DNA of 41,259 nucleotides from G001797105 sp964528155 (GTDB lineage: Bacteria > Chloroflexota > Anaerolineae > Anaerolineales > E44-bin32). The position numbers and the translations under genes are program-made. The first letter of the stretch is position 1, and every line of letters starts with the position of its first letter. The notes under the pieces are model-generated. The model saw only the letters and a program-made list of their open reading frames with translations. It had not been told where the DNA came from and did no database searches. Below, piece by piece: positions 8,840-19,100 of this stretch. The stretch covers positions 1 to 41,259 of the forward strand of contig CAZGRL010000028.1 of assembly GCA_964528155.1 (NCBI GenBank). Reading direction: 5' to 3'.

Positions 8840-9412
8840 TCAAGGTGACGTAGTTTCGGTCGGTTCGGGTGTCTCGCTCGCCTCCGGCGTCTCGGTCGGC
8901 TCTTCGGTCGGCTCGACCTCCGGCGTCGGAGGTGACTCAAGGAACGGCACCTGCCCAGCGTCCCCCGAGAGTGTCACCGCCCCGCCCCAAACCCAGCCGT
9001 CCCGCCCACCTCCGATGCGGCGGATCGACCACCAGGTCCCATTGGCCGCATTCTGGTAGCGACCTACGACGTTCGCCTGATCCCCCTCGAGGATGAAGTC
9101 GATCACCGGAAAGACCTCGTCCGGGCCGCTTCGGACGTTGGCATTGTAGTCAGCCCTGACGATCGGCGACAATGGGGTTGCGGTCGCCTCCGGAGTGGCG
9201 GTTTCCAGGATCTCGGTCGGCGTCGGGGAGGCGGGGATTTCCGAAGGCGTGGGCGTGGCGGCGTTGCGGGTCGCTTCAGCGATAGCTTCGGCCGTCTTGA
9301 GGACATCGTCGCTGGAAATCGTGGGTGTAGTCTGGGTCTCTTGTGCCCGACCACAGGCGACCAACGCAAGGGCCAGCAGCGGGACAACAGCAAGGCGAGC
9401 AGTTCTCAACAT
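8840..9412 (-). CDS. SH3-domain lipoprotein with Pro/Thr/Glu-rich linkers
   Basis: Product of 190 residues. 'MLRTARLAVVPLLALALVAC' is a lipoprotein signal with the lipidated Cys at residue 20. A low-complexity Thr/Pro/Glu linker follows, then one bacterial SH3 (SH3b) domain at about residues 90-155 ('ADYNANVRSGPDEVFPVIDFILEGD' to 'GRDGWVWGG'), then a second low-complexity tail of repeated Glu-Pro-Thr units. The SH3b module commonly binds cell-wall or glycan material, so an envelope role outside the membrane is likely. The ATG at 9412 is chosen because GGAGGG lies upstream and the signal peptide starts there; a longer upstream frame has no such features. Confidence 0.85.
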   Translation of the reverse strand: MLRTARLAVVPLLALALVACGRAQETQTTPTISSDDVLKTAEAIAEATRNAATPTPSEIPASPTPTEILETATPEATATPLSPIVRADYNANVRSGPDEVFPVIDFILEGDQANVVGRYQNAANGTWWSIRRIGGGRDGWVWGGAVTLSGDAGQVPFLESPPTPEVEPTEEPTETPEASETPEPTETTSP

Positions 9413-9593
9413 AACCTTAGCCCTCCGGATGTTCTCGCGGGGTCGAGGCTCGGTGGGTCCCCCTACCCTGGACGGGTACCAGTATACATGAGCCTGGAAG
9501 CCACCGGCCGCCCCGGTTTTCAGGCCGGAGGCCTGGCCCGCGGCCCGGTCTGGTACCCTTGTCCTCTCCGGGGCGCCCGCCCGAACGTGTATC

Positions 9594-10577
9594 ATGATTG
9601 GTATGGAGGGTCAACGGCTCGACTCGGCAGGGGCCAGCGTCCACACGGCAGAGGTGCGCTACTCGGCAAGAGAGATCCAACGCGGGTCGTCCGCCGACCA
9701 AAGAGAGGAACTCGAGTCCGCTCTTGAGAGGCTCGAACAGGCCCGGGCGCGATTGTTCTCTGCAGCACTGGCATTTTGCGATGGCACGATAAGCGCCGGT
9801 CAATTGCGCGCGGTGCGTGAGCTGTTGCGCGAGTCCGAGCAGCGCACTTCTCAGCTCCAGGGCAAACAACCGCAGCCATTCGTCGAGGAGATGACGCAGC
9901 CAAGCACGATCGCCCATCCTGATGTCGTGACTGCTGCGCCCCTGGCCGATACCCCCAGCTCCAGGGAAGTGCCTTCTGACGAAGCCTCGCCGGAACTCCG
10001 GAGACGTCTTGAGGCACTCGATGAGAAGACGGTGCGGTTGGAACAGGATTTCCAGCAAGGCCGGATCAACGCTTCCCAGTATAGGGCCATTCACCGCCAT
10101 TACGTCGAGCAACAAGAGGTCGCCCTCCGGCTGCACCAGTCTCATCCGGATAGCGATCGATGGAAGGTGGTCTTGGAAGAAGGCAAGACGTCCTTCCTGC
10201 TCCAACTGAACGAAGCCAGTTGCATGGGCGTCGGTCTCTACGACATCAACACCAAGAGCCGACTGCACATGCAAGGCGAGCTGCCCACCTCCGCTGAAGA
10301 AGCGATGTCTCTCCTGGGAACTTTCGGATCGGCGGGAGGTGACGCGCCTGCCGGACGCATGCTGGCGACCCAATCCGAGGACGGGACCACACTGCTGCTG
10401 ATCCCCGGGCGGTACACCGCCGCTCTGGTTGTATTCTCGCAGGACCCTCCCGGATGGCAGGTGCGAGCGTTGCGTGAAGTCCATCAGAATTTCGAGGCCG
10501 CCAATCGTCTTACACTCGAGCGAGGTCACCTTCAGTTCCTGATCTACCCCGATCTCAGTCGCTTCATTCGCGACTGA
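9594..10577 (+). CDS. Protein of unknown function with coiled-coil segments
   Basis: Product of 327 residues, divergent from the SH3 lipoprotein. Residues about 30-85 ('ELESALERLEQARARLF' onward) and 130-180 ('LRRRLEALDEKTVRLEQDFQQGRI') are Glu/Leu/Arg-rich with heptad spacing, typical of coiled coils. They flank a Pro/Ser/Thr-rich linker. The two coiled coils share the pattern '(D/Q)GxIxAxQxRA', suggesting an internal duplication. The last 140 residues form a compact alpha/beta region ('CMGVGLYDINTKSRLHMQGELP', 'TLLLIPGRYTAALVVFSQ') somewhat like a Roadblock-type dimer fold. No signal peptide is present. ATG 9603 is an alternative start; neither has a clear ribosome site. A longer frame on the other strand looks like a shadow. 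Confidence 0.6.
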   Translation: MIGMEGQRLDSAGASVHTAEVRYSAREIQRGSSADQREELESALERLEQARARLFSAALAFCDGTISAGQLRAVRELLRESEQRTSQLQGKQPQPFVEEMTQPSTIAHPDVVTAAPLADTPSSREVPSDEASPELRRRLEALDEKTVRLEQDFQQGRINASQYRAIHRHYVEQQEVALRLHQSHPDSDRWKVVLEEGKTSFLLQLNEASCMGVGLYDINTKSRLHMQGELPTSAEEAMSLLGTFGSAGGDAPAGRMLATQSEDGTTLLLIPGRYTAALVVFSQDPPGWQVRALREVHQNFEAANRLTLERGHLQFLIYPDLSRFIRD

Positions 10578-10679
10578 CCCCCTCCCCTCGTCGGCGAACA
10601 TACACTGATCGTCTACCCTCTCACGAGTGAATCCTGATGCTGGTAGCTCTCCCCGCGCATGGCGGCTGCTCATGAGATA

Positions 10680-10702
10680 GTCGGCCGGCTCCCCCGGCCG
10701 AC
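10680..10702. terminator. Hairpin in the gap before the LysE-type gene
   Basis: GTCGGCCGG and its exact complement enclose a CTCCC loop (9-bp stem). It lies about 100 bases after the stop of the coiled-coil gene and lacks a T-tract, so it may be a transcript end structure rather than a full intrinsic terminator. The rest of 10578-10829 shows no gene. Confidence 0.4.
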
Positions 10703-10829
10703 AATCCCGCAACCAGCCGGAGCACCGCCGAGAGAGCAAAATGCCGGTGGACGCTCCCGCGTCTCACCTGTGAGATGATTCCTGCGCGTGCTTGGACTAC
10801 AATTCGATATTCATCTTCCGAGGGTTCCG

Positions 10830-11469
10830 GTGCCGGATCAGTCTTTGCTCGCCGTCTTCCTCTTCGCCGTCGCGGTCTCTATTGGCGCGGTGGTCTCCCC
10901 CGGCCCAGTGTCTGCAGCCATTGTCAGCGAGTCGCCGCGGTCCGGCTGGCGCGTCGGCCCGATTGTCACATCCGGGCACGCGCTGCTCGAGTTCATCATG
11001 GTGATCCTGATAGGGATCGGCCTTGCGGCTGGCCTGGCGTCTCCCGGCATCCAACGCGCGATTGCCGTTGGAGGCGGGCTGCTCCTGATCCTGCTGGGCG
11101 GAAGCTATCTACTCTCGGCCTCGCGAGGTGGGATGCAGCTGCCTCAGGCCGATGAGAGCGTCCCACGTCGTTCCTCCCGCGCCTTGTTCTCCCTCGGCGT
11201 ACTGACCACTCTGTCCAACCCGTTCTGGTACGCGTGGTGGGTCACGGTCGCGGCGGGATACTTGCTTGAAGCGCAAAGGTTGGGGCTGGCGACAGTCGGC
11301 ATCTTCTACCTGGGTCACATCGGCACANNNNNNNNNNCTGTTGTCTTCCGCCACTTCCGCCGGCAGGGGTTGGCTCACTCCGTCGCGCTACAAGGCCCTC
11401 ATTCTCCTCACGGGAGTGGCAATGGCGTACTTCGGAGTGGTCTTCCTGCGGTCGGCGTTCACGATCTAG
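10830..11469 (+). CDS. LysE/RhtB-family amino-acid exporter, interrupted by an assembly gap
   Basis: The N-terminal part shows the family pattern 'GAVVSPGPVSAAIVSES' after a first membrane helix, then hydrophobic helices ('LLEFIMVILIGIGLAAGLA', 'GGGLLLILLGGSYLLS') and 'LTTLSNPFWYAWW'. It is an inner-membrane exporter, often of basic or neutral amino acids. Ten N (11328-11337) interrupt it before the last two helices. Reading resumes exactly after the N in another apparent frame as 'LLSSATSAGRGWLTPS' through 'VAMAYFGVVFLRSAFTI', ending at TAG 11467-11469. The shift arises because 10 is not a multiple of 3, so the true gap length must differ. GTG 10830 has GAGGG five bases upstream; GTG 10788 overlaps a TACAAT box at 10798-10803. 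Confidence 0.85.
11328..11337. other. Assembly gap (ten N)
   Basis: Ten N fall inside the LysE-type gene. Coding phase is intact on both sides only if the missing length is a multiple of three. By comparison with the family, about five to seven residues between 'LGHIGT' and 'LLSSATS' are missing, so the N run is a placeholder. Confidence 0.9.
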
Positions 11470-11508
11470 AGCCCCCCGCTGGCCGGCGACGGAGATCTGG
11501 GCTTCAAG

Positions 11509-11557
11509 CCACAAGACACACGACGCAAGGCACAGAACGGAAGACACAGCAAGACGA
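11509..11557. repeat. Degenerate 7-nt repeat array, family 1 type (seven units)
   Basis: Seven uninterrupted heptads (for example ACGCAAG, ACGGAAG, ACACACG) follow the LysE-type gene. Base content (A/C/G-rich, CAAG/GAAG cores) resembles the array at 6953-7022. Confidence 0.55.
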
Positions 11558-11604
11558 GCCCCCGACACTATGGTGAGCGCGAGCAGCCTAGTGCTCCCAA
11601 CACA

Positions 11605-11648
11605 AAGCTGGGAGAGGGAGCTCCCTTGGGAGCTCCCTCTCCCAGCTT
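11605..11648. terminator. 21-bp perfect hairpin between convergent lysE-type and ppdK genes
   Basis: Two 21-base arms (11605-11625 and 11628-11648) are exact complements around a TT loop. The position between two converging genes suggests a bidirectional terminator. T-tracts on either side are minimal. It is flanked on both sides by heptad arrays. Confidence 0.7.
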
Positions 11649-11713
11649 GTCCATTCCGGCACAGAGATTCCAGTACCGCGTATTCCCGCACAGCAGATCG
11701 CTGCAGGCTGAAC

Positions 11714-11771
11714 GCGGTCAGCTGACAGCTTATTGCTTACTGCTTACCGCTTATTGCTTATTGCTCGTTGC

Positions 11772-11776
<5 letters not shown>
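11714..11776. repeat. Degenerate 7-nt repeat array, family 2 (nine units)
   Basis: Nine heptads in exact register, consensus GCTTATT (three exact copies, plus GCTTACT and GCTTACC), run right up to and over the ppdK stop codon at 11772-11774. Related to 7071-7112. Confidence 0.7.
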
Positions 11777-14675
<2,899 letters not shown>

Positions 14676-14762
14676 TTTGAACAGCCTCCATTATGGAAGG
14701 GGGTTGACACGTGACTCGCGCCGCGACCGCAACCTGGCGGGCACGGCGCTGTGTTGCATTGA

Positions 14763-14791
14763 ATAATACTCCAAACTTCGGGGGTTGTCAG
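14763..14791 (-). promoter_or_regulatory. ppdK promoter
   Basis: On the - strand CTGACA (14786-14791) and TATTAT (14763-14768) are separated by exactly 17 bases, giving a leader of about 80 bases before the ppdK ATG. Confidence 0.6.
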
Positions 14792-14909
14792 GTTGCCGAA
14801 GGACCGAGGGGCATTCCAGGGAAGTTGGCGGAAGAACCAGGGCAGTCCCGCTAAGGGAAGCGAAGAGCAATCGAAGCGCGAGGGCCACATCGGGGACGCT
14901 CATTCGACG

Positions 14910-14983
14910 GAGTTTGTCCCGAGCGAAGTCGAGGGGCTCGGCTTCGCCTCGCGGAGTTCACCCTGAGCGGGATCGAAGGGCTC
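14910..14983. repeat. Two copies of a 30-nt dispersed repeat
   Basis: Copies at 14910-14939 and 14954-14983 share GAGTT..CCC-GAGCG-ATCGA-GGGCTC, with start points 44 bases apart. The core resembles the 'GAGCGAAGTCGA' short repeat seen in intergenic DNA of many high-G+C bacteria. It lies in the gene-free 14676-15262 stretch. Confidence 0.6.
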
Positions 14984-14995
14984 CCTGGCCTGCGG

Positions 14996-15060
14996 CCTGC
15001 CTGTACCTGCCCGCCCTGGCGGTCGGGCCAGGGTGGCGCAGGCACAGGTGGGCAGGCAGG
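14996..15060. repeat. Imperfect long inverted repeat
   Basis: Outer arms CCTGCCTG (14996-15003) and CAGGCAGG (15053-15060) and inner arms CCCTGGC / GCCAGGG (15014-15020 / 15027-15033) can fold into one interrupted hairpin around GGTCGG. It directly follows the 30-nt repeats and may be part of the same non-coding element. The remainder of the stretch to 15262 shows no gene. Confidence 0.5.
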
Positions 15061-15262
15061 ATGCTCAGCTGCCAACTGAATTGGATTACGACCAAGGATC
15101 GGGGCACGACCCTCTCACGCTGCCATGAGCCCATGCAGCCGATCTTCCAGAGAGCGAGCAGAACGGGTGTGATCGGCCGGCCCCTTCTCCCCCCGGCAAG
15201 GTAGGTGTGTCCCGAGCTGCGATTGACGCTCATACGGCGCGGTCAGGAAGCAACGATCGCAC

Positions 15263-15610
15263 TCACTCGACCGGCAGTCCGATCTGGATCTCAGCCCCGA
15301 CGACCCGGACCGGATACGAGGGGATGTCGACCACGGCCGGCAACGTAAGCGCTTCCCCCGTTGCCAGGTCGAAACGCGCACCGTGACGCGGGCATTCGAT
15401 CTCCGTGCCGATCACTTCGCCCTCAGCCACGGGGCCGTCGTCATGCGAACAAACGTCGGCGATGGCGAAGTAGGCGCCGGCGATATTGAACACGGCGATA
15501 ATATCGCCATCGATATCCAGAAGCTTCCTCTCGCCATCCCCAAGTTCATCCGTGCTGGCGACGGTGACGAACTCGAGCTTGTCGGTTTCGAGCATGCGAT
15601 AGTTGTACAT
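15263..15610 (-). CDS. Rieske-type [2Fe-2S] ferredoxin
   Basis: Small soluble protein of 115 residues with the Rieske cluster ligands Cys54-x-His56 ('CSHDDGPV') and Cys73-x2-His76 ('CPRHGARF'). Length and motifs fit the ferredoxin component of non-heme iron dioxygenases or NirD-like electron carriers. Such a gene is often found at the end of suf operons, where it probably serves redox or cluster chemistry rather than a dioxygenase; no oxygenase subunit is nearby. ATG 15610 follows GGAAGGA. It lies 66 bases after sufU, but an intrinsic terminator occupies that gap, so it may be expressed by read-through only. Confidence 0.9.
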   Translation of the reverse strand: MYNYRMLETDKLEFVTVASTDELGDGERKLLDIDGDIIAVFNIAGAYFAIADVCSHDDGPVAEGEVIGTEIECPRHGARFDLATGEALTLPAVVDIPSYPVRVVGAEIQIGLPVE

Positions 15611-15622
15611 ATGTCCTTCCGT

Positions 15623-15646
15623 AAAAGCGCCGGCTTTCGCCGGCGC
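15623..15646 (-). terminator. Intrinsic terminator/attenuator between sufU and the Rieske gene
   Basis: Read on the - strand, GCGCCGGC, a GAAA tetraloop, GCCGGCGC and then TTTTAC form an 8-bp G+C stem with a U-tract. It ends about 12 bases before the Rieske start codon, close enough for the U-tract to abut the ribosome site. Confidence 0.8.
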
Positions 15647-15676
15647 CCTGAACTTCACTTCGAGAACCGCCTCGCA

Positions 15677-16069
15677 TCAGGCGAGCTCCTCTTCGACGGC
15701 GTCGATCCCATAAACGCCGGCCTTCATGACTTTCAACGACAGCAGGGCGCACTTCAGCCGGACGGGGCCGAGCTCAATCCCGAGCAGTTCGAGGATGTCT
15801 TCCTTGCTCAGCTGTTTGACCTCGCTGAGGGTCTTCCCCACTACCGATTCGACGAGCAGGTCGGCCGACGCCAGAGAGATGGCGCATCCACTGCCTGAGA
15901 AGGCAGCTTCCGTAATCCTCTCGTTCTCGTCAACGCGCAGATCGATACGAATCTGATCCCCGCACAGGGGATTGTCGTCTTCATAGGTGTAGTCGTGCGG
16001 GTCGAGCATTCCGCGCATGCGCGGGTTCTTGTAGCGATCGATGATCACTTCCCGATACAGGTCATCCAT
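15677..16069 (-). CDS. sufU: Iron-sulfur scaffold / sulfur-transfer protein SufU
   Basis: The 130-residue product belongs to the IscU/NifU-N fold. Conserved Cys36 ('NPLCGDQ'), Cys62 ('GSGCAISLAS') and Cys107 ('RLKCALL') with Asp38 are the zinc/cluster ligands. In Gram-positive type SUF systems SufU accepts persulfide sulfur from SufS and passes it to the SufBCD scaffold. Start ATG 16069 is 9 bases after the sufS stop, so the two are co-translated, as expected for partners. Confidence 0.95.
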   Translation of the reverse strand: MDDLYREVIIDRYKNPRMRGMLDPHDYTYEDDNPLCGDQIRIDLRVDENERITEAAFSGSGCAISLASADLLVESVVGKTLSEVKQLSKEDILELLGIELGPVRLKCALLSLKVMKAGVYGIDAVEEELA

Positions 16070-16078
16070 AGACGATTC

Positions 16079-17323
16079 TCACCCGAATACTTCCTTCACC
16101 TTATACAGCCCCTCGATCAGGCTGTCAATCTCTCCCGTCGTATTGTATAGGTAGAAAGACGCGCGGGTCGTCGCCGGAACGCCGAATCGCTCATGCAGCG
16201 GCATGGCGCAATGATGCCCGGCGCGCACGGCGATGCCCTGTCGATCCAGGATCTGCGCCACGTCGTGGGGATGGATTCCATCGAAAGTAAACGAAGCCAC
16301 CCCTCCCCGCTGCTGGGCTTCGGGTCCGAGCACTCTGACGCCGGGCACCTCGGCGAGCCGCTCCAAAGCGTACTCGATCAGGACCTGCTCGGCCCGATGG
16401 ATCGCCGGCATCCCCACTTCGCTCAGGAAATCGACCGCCGCACCCAGGCCGATCGCTTCGGCGATGGCCGGCGTGCCGGCCTCGAATTTGTGAGGGACGT
16501 CGTTGGCCACAAAGTCGCGAAGATGCACACGCTTGATCATGTCCCCGCCGCCGAGGAAAGGCGGCATCGATTCCAGCAGACTCAGCCTTCCGTAGAGCAC
16601 CCCGATGCCGGTCGGGCCGCACATCTTGTGTCCGGAGAAGGCGAGGAAGTCCGCATCCAGGTCTTCGACGTTCACTGGAAGGTGCGGCACCGACTGTGCA
16701 GCATCAACCAGGACAAGCGCGCCGGCGGCGTGGGCCTGCGCCGTCATCTCCCGAACCGGATTGATCGTCCCGAGCACGTTCGACATCTGGCTGACGGCCA
16801 CAAGCCGAGGGCCACGCGACAGCAGCTCGGAATACGATTCGAGATCGAGCAATCCATCTTCAGTCACAGAGACGAACTCGAGCTTGAGATCCTTCTCGGC
16901 GGCCAATATCTGCCACGGAACCAGGTTGGAGTGGTGCTCCATCTCCGTCAGCAGGATCATGTCGCCCGGCTTGAGCGTGGCCCTGGCCCACGTATGCGCT
17001 ACGAGGTTGATCGACTCCGTGGTGTTGCGGGTGAATACCAGACATCGAGGGTCGCTGGCGCCGATGAACTGGGCCACGCGTGCCCTGGCCGACTCAAATG
17101 AGGCGGTGGCTTCTTCCGCCAGCGCGTGGATCCCGCGGTGGATGTTTGCATTGTGGCGCTCGTAGAACACCGTCATGGCCTGGATGACCGAGCGCGGCTT
17201 CTGGGAAGTCGCCGCCGAGTCGAGGTAAATCAGCGGCTTGTCTGATCCAACCCTTCGCTCGAGAAGCGGGAACTCGGCTCTCAGCCGTCGGACGTCGAGC
17301 ACAGCTGCTTCCGGTGAGTCCAT
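16079..17323 (-). CDS. sufS: Cysteine desulfurase SufS
   Basis: PLP-dependent class V aminotransferase-fold enzyme of 414 residues. 'YLDSAATSQKP' and 'HHSNLVPWQ' line the cofactor site, Lys233 in 'FSGHKMCGPTGIGVLYG' binds PLP, and Cys372 in 'RAGHHCAMPLHERF' is the persulfide-forming nucleophile. It releases sulfur from cysteine for cluster assembly. A GGGGAG site precedes ATG 17323 and overlaps the end of the upstream small gene, indicating one transcript. Confidence 0.97.
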   Translation of the reverse strand: MDSPEAAVLDVRRLRAEFPLLERRVGSDKPLIYLDSAATSQKPRSVIQAMTVFYERHNANIHRGIHALAEEATASFESARARVAQFIGASDPRCLVFTRNTTESINLVAHTWARATLKPGDMILLTEMEHHSNLVPWQILAAEKDLKLEFVSVTEDGLLDLESYSELLSRGPRLVAVSQMSNVLGTINPVREMTAQAHAAGALVLVDAAQSVPHLPVNVEDLDADFLAFSGHKMCGPTGIGVLYGRLSLLESMPPFLGGGDMIKRVHLRDFVANDVPHKFEAGTPAIAEAIGLGAAVDFLSEVGMPAIHRAEQVLIEYALERLAEVPGVRVLGPEAQQRGGVASFTFDGIHPHDVAQILDRQGIAVRAGHHCAMPLHERFGVPATTRASFYLYNTTGEIDSLIEGLYKVKEVFG

Positions 17324-17338
17324 GAGAGGCTCCCCGCC

Positions 17339-17641
17339 TCAGCGCCGCCGCGATTTGGTGATTCGGCGGCGACGACGCCTCGTCGCCGGTCGGATGTTCT
17401 CGCTCGACTGCTGGAACCACAGCACTCGGTCGGGGACCATCCAGCCGTCTGTCAGATACACGTCTTCCAAGAACTGAACCGCCACCATCTTGAAATCAGC
17501 CTGAACGACCACTCCTTGCAGCCAGTCGTTTACCCGTTCGCCGTTCCGGGTGTGATCGCATAGAACCTCGACCTGGTTACCGACGTCGAACCGCTTGGGC
17601 TCGACCCGGCTTCCCCCCATTGTGCTTGCCACTTGCTTCAT
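17339..17641 (-). CDS. Small basic protein of unknown function inside the suf operon
   Basis: Product of 100 residues from ATG 17641 (GTG 17644 is one codon upstream; GAGG lies 8 bases before the ATG). The body 'FDVGNQVEVLCDHTRNGERVNDWLQGVVVQADFKMVAVQF' then 'VYLTDGWMVPDRVLWF' reads like a small SH3/Tudor-like beta barrel. The C-terminus is a strongly basic tail of Arg/Lys residues that may bind nucleic acid. A single Cys is present, so it is not an obvious cluster carrier. It sits 51 bases after sufD and 15 before sufS on the same strand. I do not recognise the family; its role in SUF is only implied by position. Confidence 0.6.
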   Translation of the reverse strand: MKQVASTMGGSRVEPKRFDVGNQVEVLCDHTRNGERVNDWLQGVVVQADFKMVAVQFLEDVYLTDGWMVPDRVLWFQQSSENIRPATRRRRRRITKSRRR

Positions 17642-17695
17642 CACTCTGACCTCATCTTGAGGATCATCTGTGTTCGGTCGTGTGGACCGGTCGGT

Positions 17696-19045
17696 TCAAC
17701 GTCCAAGCTTCCCGTCGATCATCCGGGCGAATCGCTCCCTCACCCCTTCGAAGGGAATACGCTGCATGATCGGCGCGAAGAACCCATCAACAACCAGCCT
17801 CTCGGCCTCCGGACGGGGCAACCCGCGCGACATGAGGTAGAACACCGGCTCTTCTTCGAGCTGACCAACCGTCGCCCCATGCGTGCAGCGGACGTCGTCC
17901 GCCAGGATTTCGAGGCCTGGGATTGAATCAGCCCTGGCCTGCCTGCTCAGAATCAGATTGCGATTGGCCTGGTAGCCGTCGGTTTTCTGTGCGCCCGGGG
18001 CGACGTAGATCATCCCCTGCCACACAGAACGGCTGCGCTCCGTCAGAGCGCCTTTGAACAGCAGGTCGCTCGTCGTGTTCGGGGCCCGGTGGTTCTGCTG
18101 AGTATCGTGATCGAAATGCTGGGTCCCGCCGGCGATGTAGAACCCCGACATTCTGCCGGTCGAGCCCTGGCCGACCAGATCCAGTTCCGAGAAGTTCTTG
18201 GTCAGGTGGCTCCCGACCGCACCGAAGATCCAATCCAGGTTGGCATCTCGCCCGACACGGGCGCGTTCGTGAGTGAAGTTCCACACGTGCTCGCCCCAGT
18301 TTTGGAGCTCAACAAAGGTCAGTTTTCCGCCATCCCCAACCGAAATCTCGACCGTTCCGGCGTGGACCGCCTGGCCTTCAGCCTCTGTCGGCGAGGCGGT
18401 CTCGTGCACATAGGTCAGTGAGGCGCCGCGACCGACCAGGACCAGAACCCGGCTGAAAGTCCCCAGCCGCGTCCCTGGCGACCACATGATCGAATGCAAC
18501 GGGAGATCGAGTTCTACGCCATCGGGCACGTAGACCAGCACCCCGTCGCCGGCCAATGATGCCGCAAGTGAGGCGAACCAGCCCTCGTTCGATTCAACAA
18601 TCCGGCCGAGGTGGGCCTCGAGGATTTCGGGGTGATCATGGATCGCGCCCGCGAGATTGGTGAACACGACTCCACGCTCAGCCAGCCGGTCATCCAGCTC
18701 GCGCAGGCTCTCATGCCCTGGGCGCACCACGAGTAATCCGGCGTCTTCTTCGCCGGCCAGCGGCTGTCGAAGCTCGGCGTCGAGCGCTATGTCGTCACAC
18801 GGTCGTAGAATTGCTTGATCCGCCGGGAGGCTGCGGATATCGGTTCTGCGCCAGGCCTCCTGGGTGACGTTTGGCATTGAACCGGCTTGAAACGCGTCCC
18901 AGGCGCGCATGCGCCGGGCAGCCAGCTCCGCCGGCTCTCGTAGATTCTCCGAAATGCGCCGGACGTCGGCTTGAGTGAAAGCGAAGTCGGCTTGGGCTGC
19001 CGGTTTGACCCCCCGGCTTGTACGAATGACGGTAGGAGAAGGCAT
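17696..19045 (-). CDS. sufD: SUF scaffold subunit SufD
   Basis: Beta-helix protein of 449 residues of the SufB/SufD family. 'PNTTSDLLFKGALTERSRSVWQGMIYVAPGAQKTDGYQANRNLIL' and 'EILADDVRCTHGATVGQLEEEPVFYLMSRGL' are the family signature; the His in 'CTHGATVG' is the conserved cluster-site residue. It pairs with SufB and SufC to build Fe-S clusters. A variable N-terminal helical domain (residues 1-100) is normal. It follows sufB by 55 bases. Confidence 0.95.
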   Translation of the reverse strand: MPSPTVIRTSRGVKPAAQADFAFTQADVRRISENLREPAELAARRMRAWDAFQAGSMPNVTQEAWRRTDIRSLPADQAILRPCDDIALDAELRQPLAGEEDAGLLVVRPGHESLRELDDRLAERGVVFTNLAGAIHDHPEILEAHLGRIVESNEGWFASLAASLAGDGVLVYVPDGVELDLPLHSIMWSPGTRLGTFSRVLVLVGRGASLTYVHETASPTEAEGQAVHAGTVEISVGDGGKLTFVELQNWGEHVWNFTHERARVGRDANLDWIFGAVGSHLTKNFSELDLVGQGSTGRMSGFYIAGGTQHFDHDTQQNHRAPNTTSDLLFKGALTERSRSVWQGMIYVAPGAQKTDGYQANRNLILSRQARADSIPGLEILADDVRCTHGATVGQLEEEPVFYLMSRGLPRPEAERLVVDGFFAPIMQRIPFEGVRERFARMIDGKLGR

Positions 19046-19100
19046 CGATCGGTGTGTCCTCAGGGTGTATCTGGAATGTTGGGGCGATGAGCGAGTCCGG

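Noticed and set aside
9417..10739. 440-codon open frame on the - strand opposite the coiled-coil gene
   Set aside because: Its translation is Arg/Gly/Ser-rich without domain-like pattern, whereas the + strand frame has coiled-coil periodicity and a sensible C-terminal domain. High G+C gives long antisense frames.
11338..11576. Frameshifted C-terminus of the LysE-type gene in the original frame
   Set aside because: The frame after the N run gives a Pro/Gly/Arg-rich nonsense end, while the other frame gives the family's last helix and a stop; the gap length is arbitrary.
16193..17101. 302-codon open frame on the + strand
   Set aside because: It lies wholly opposite sufS, an unmistakable gene with all catalytic residues.
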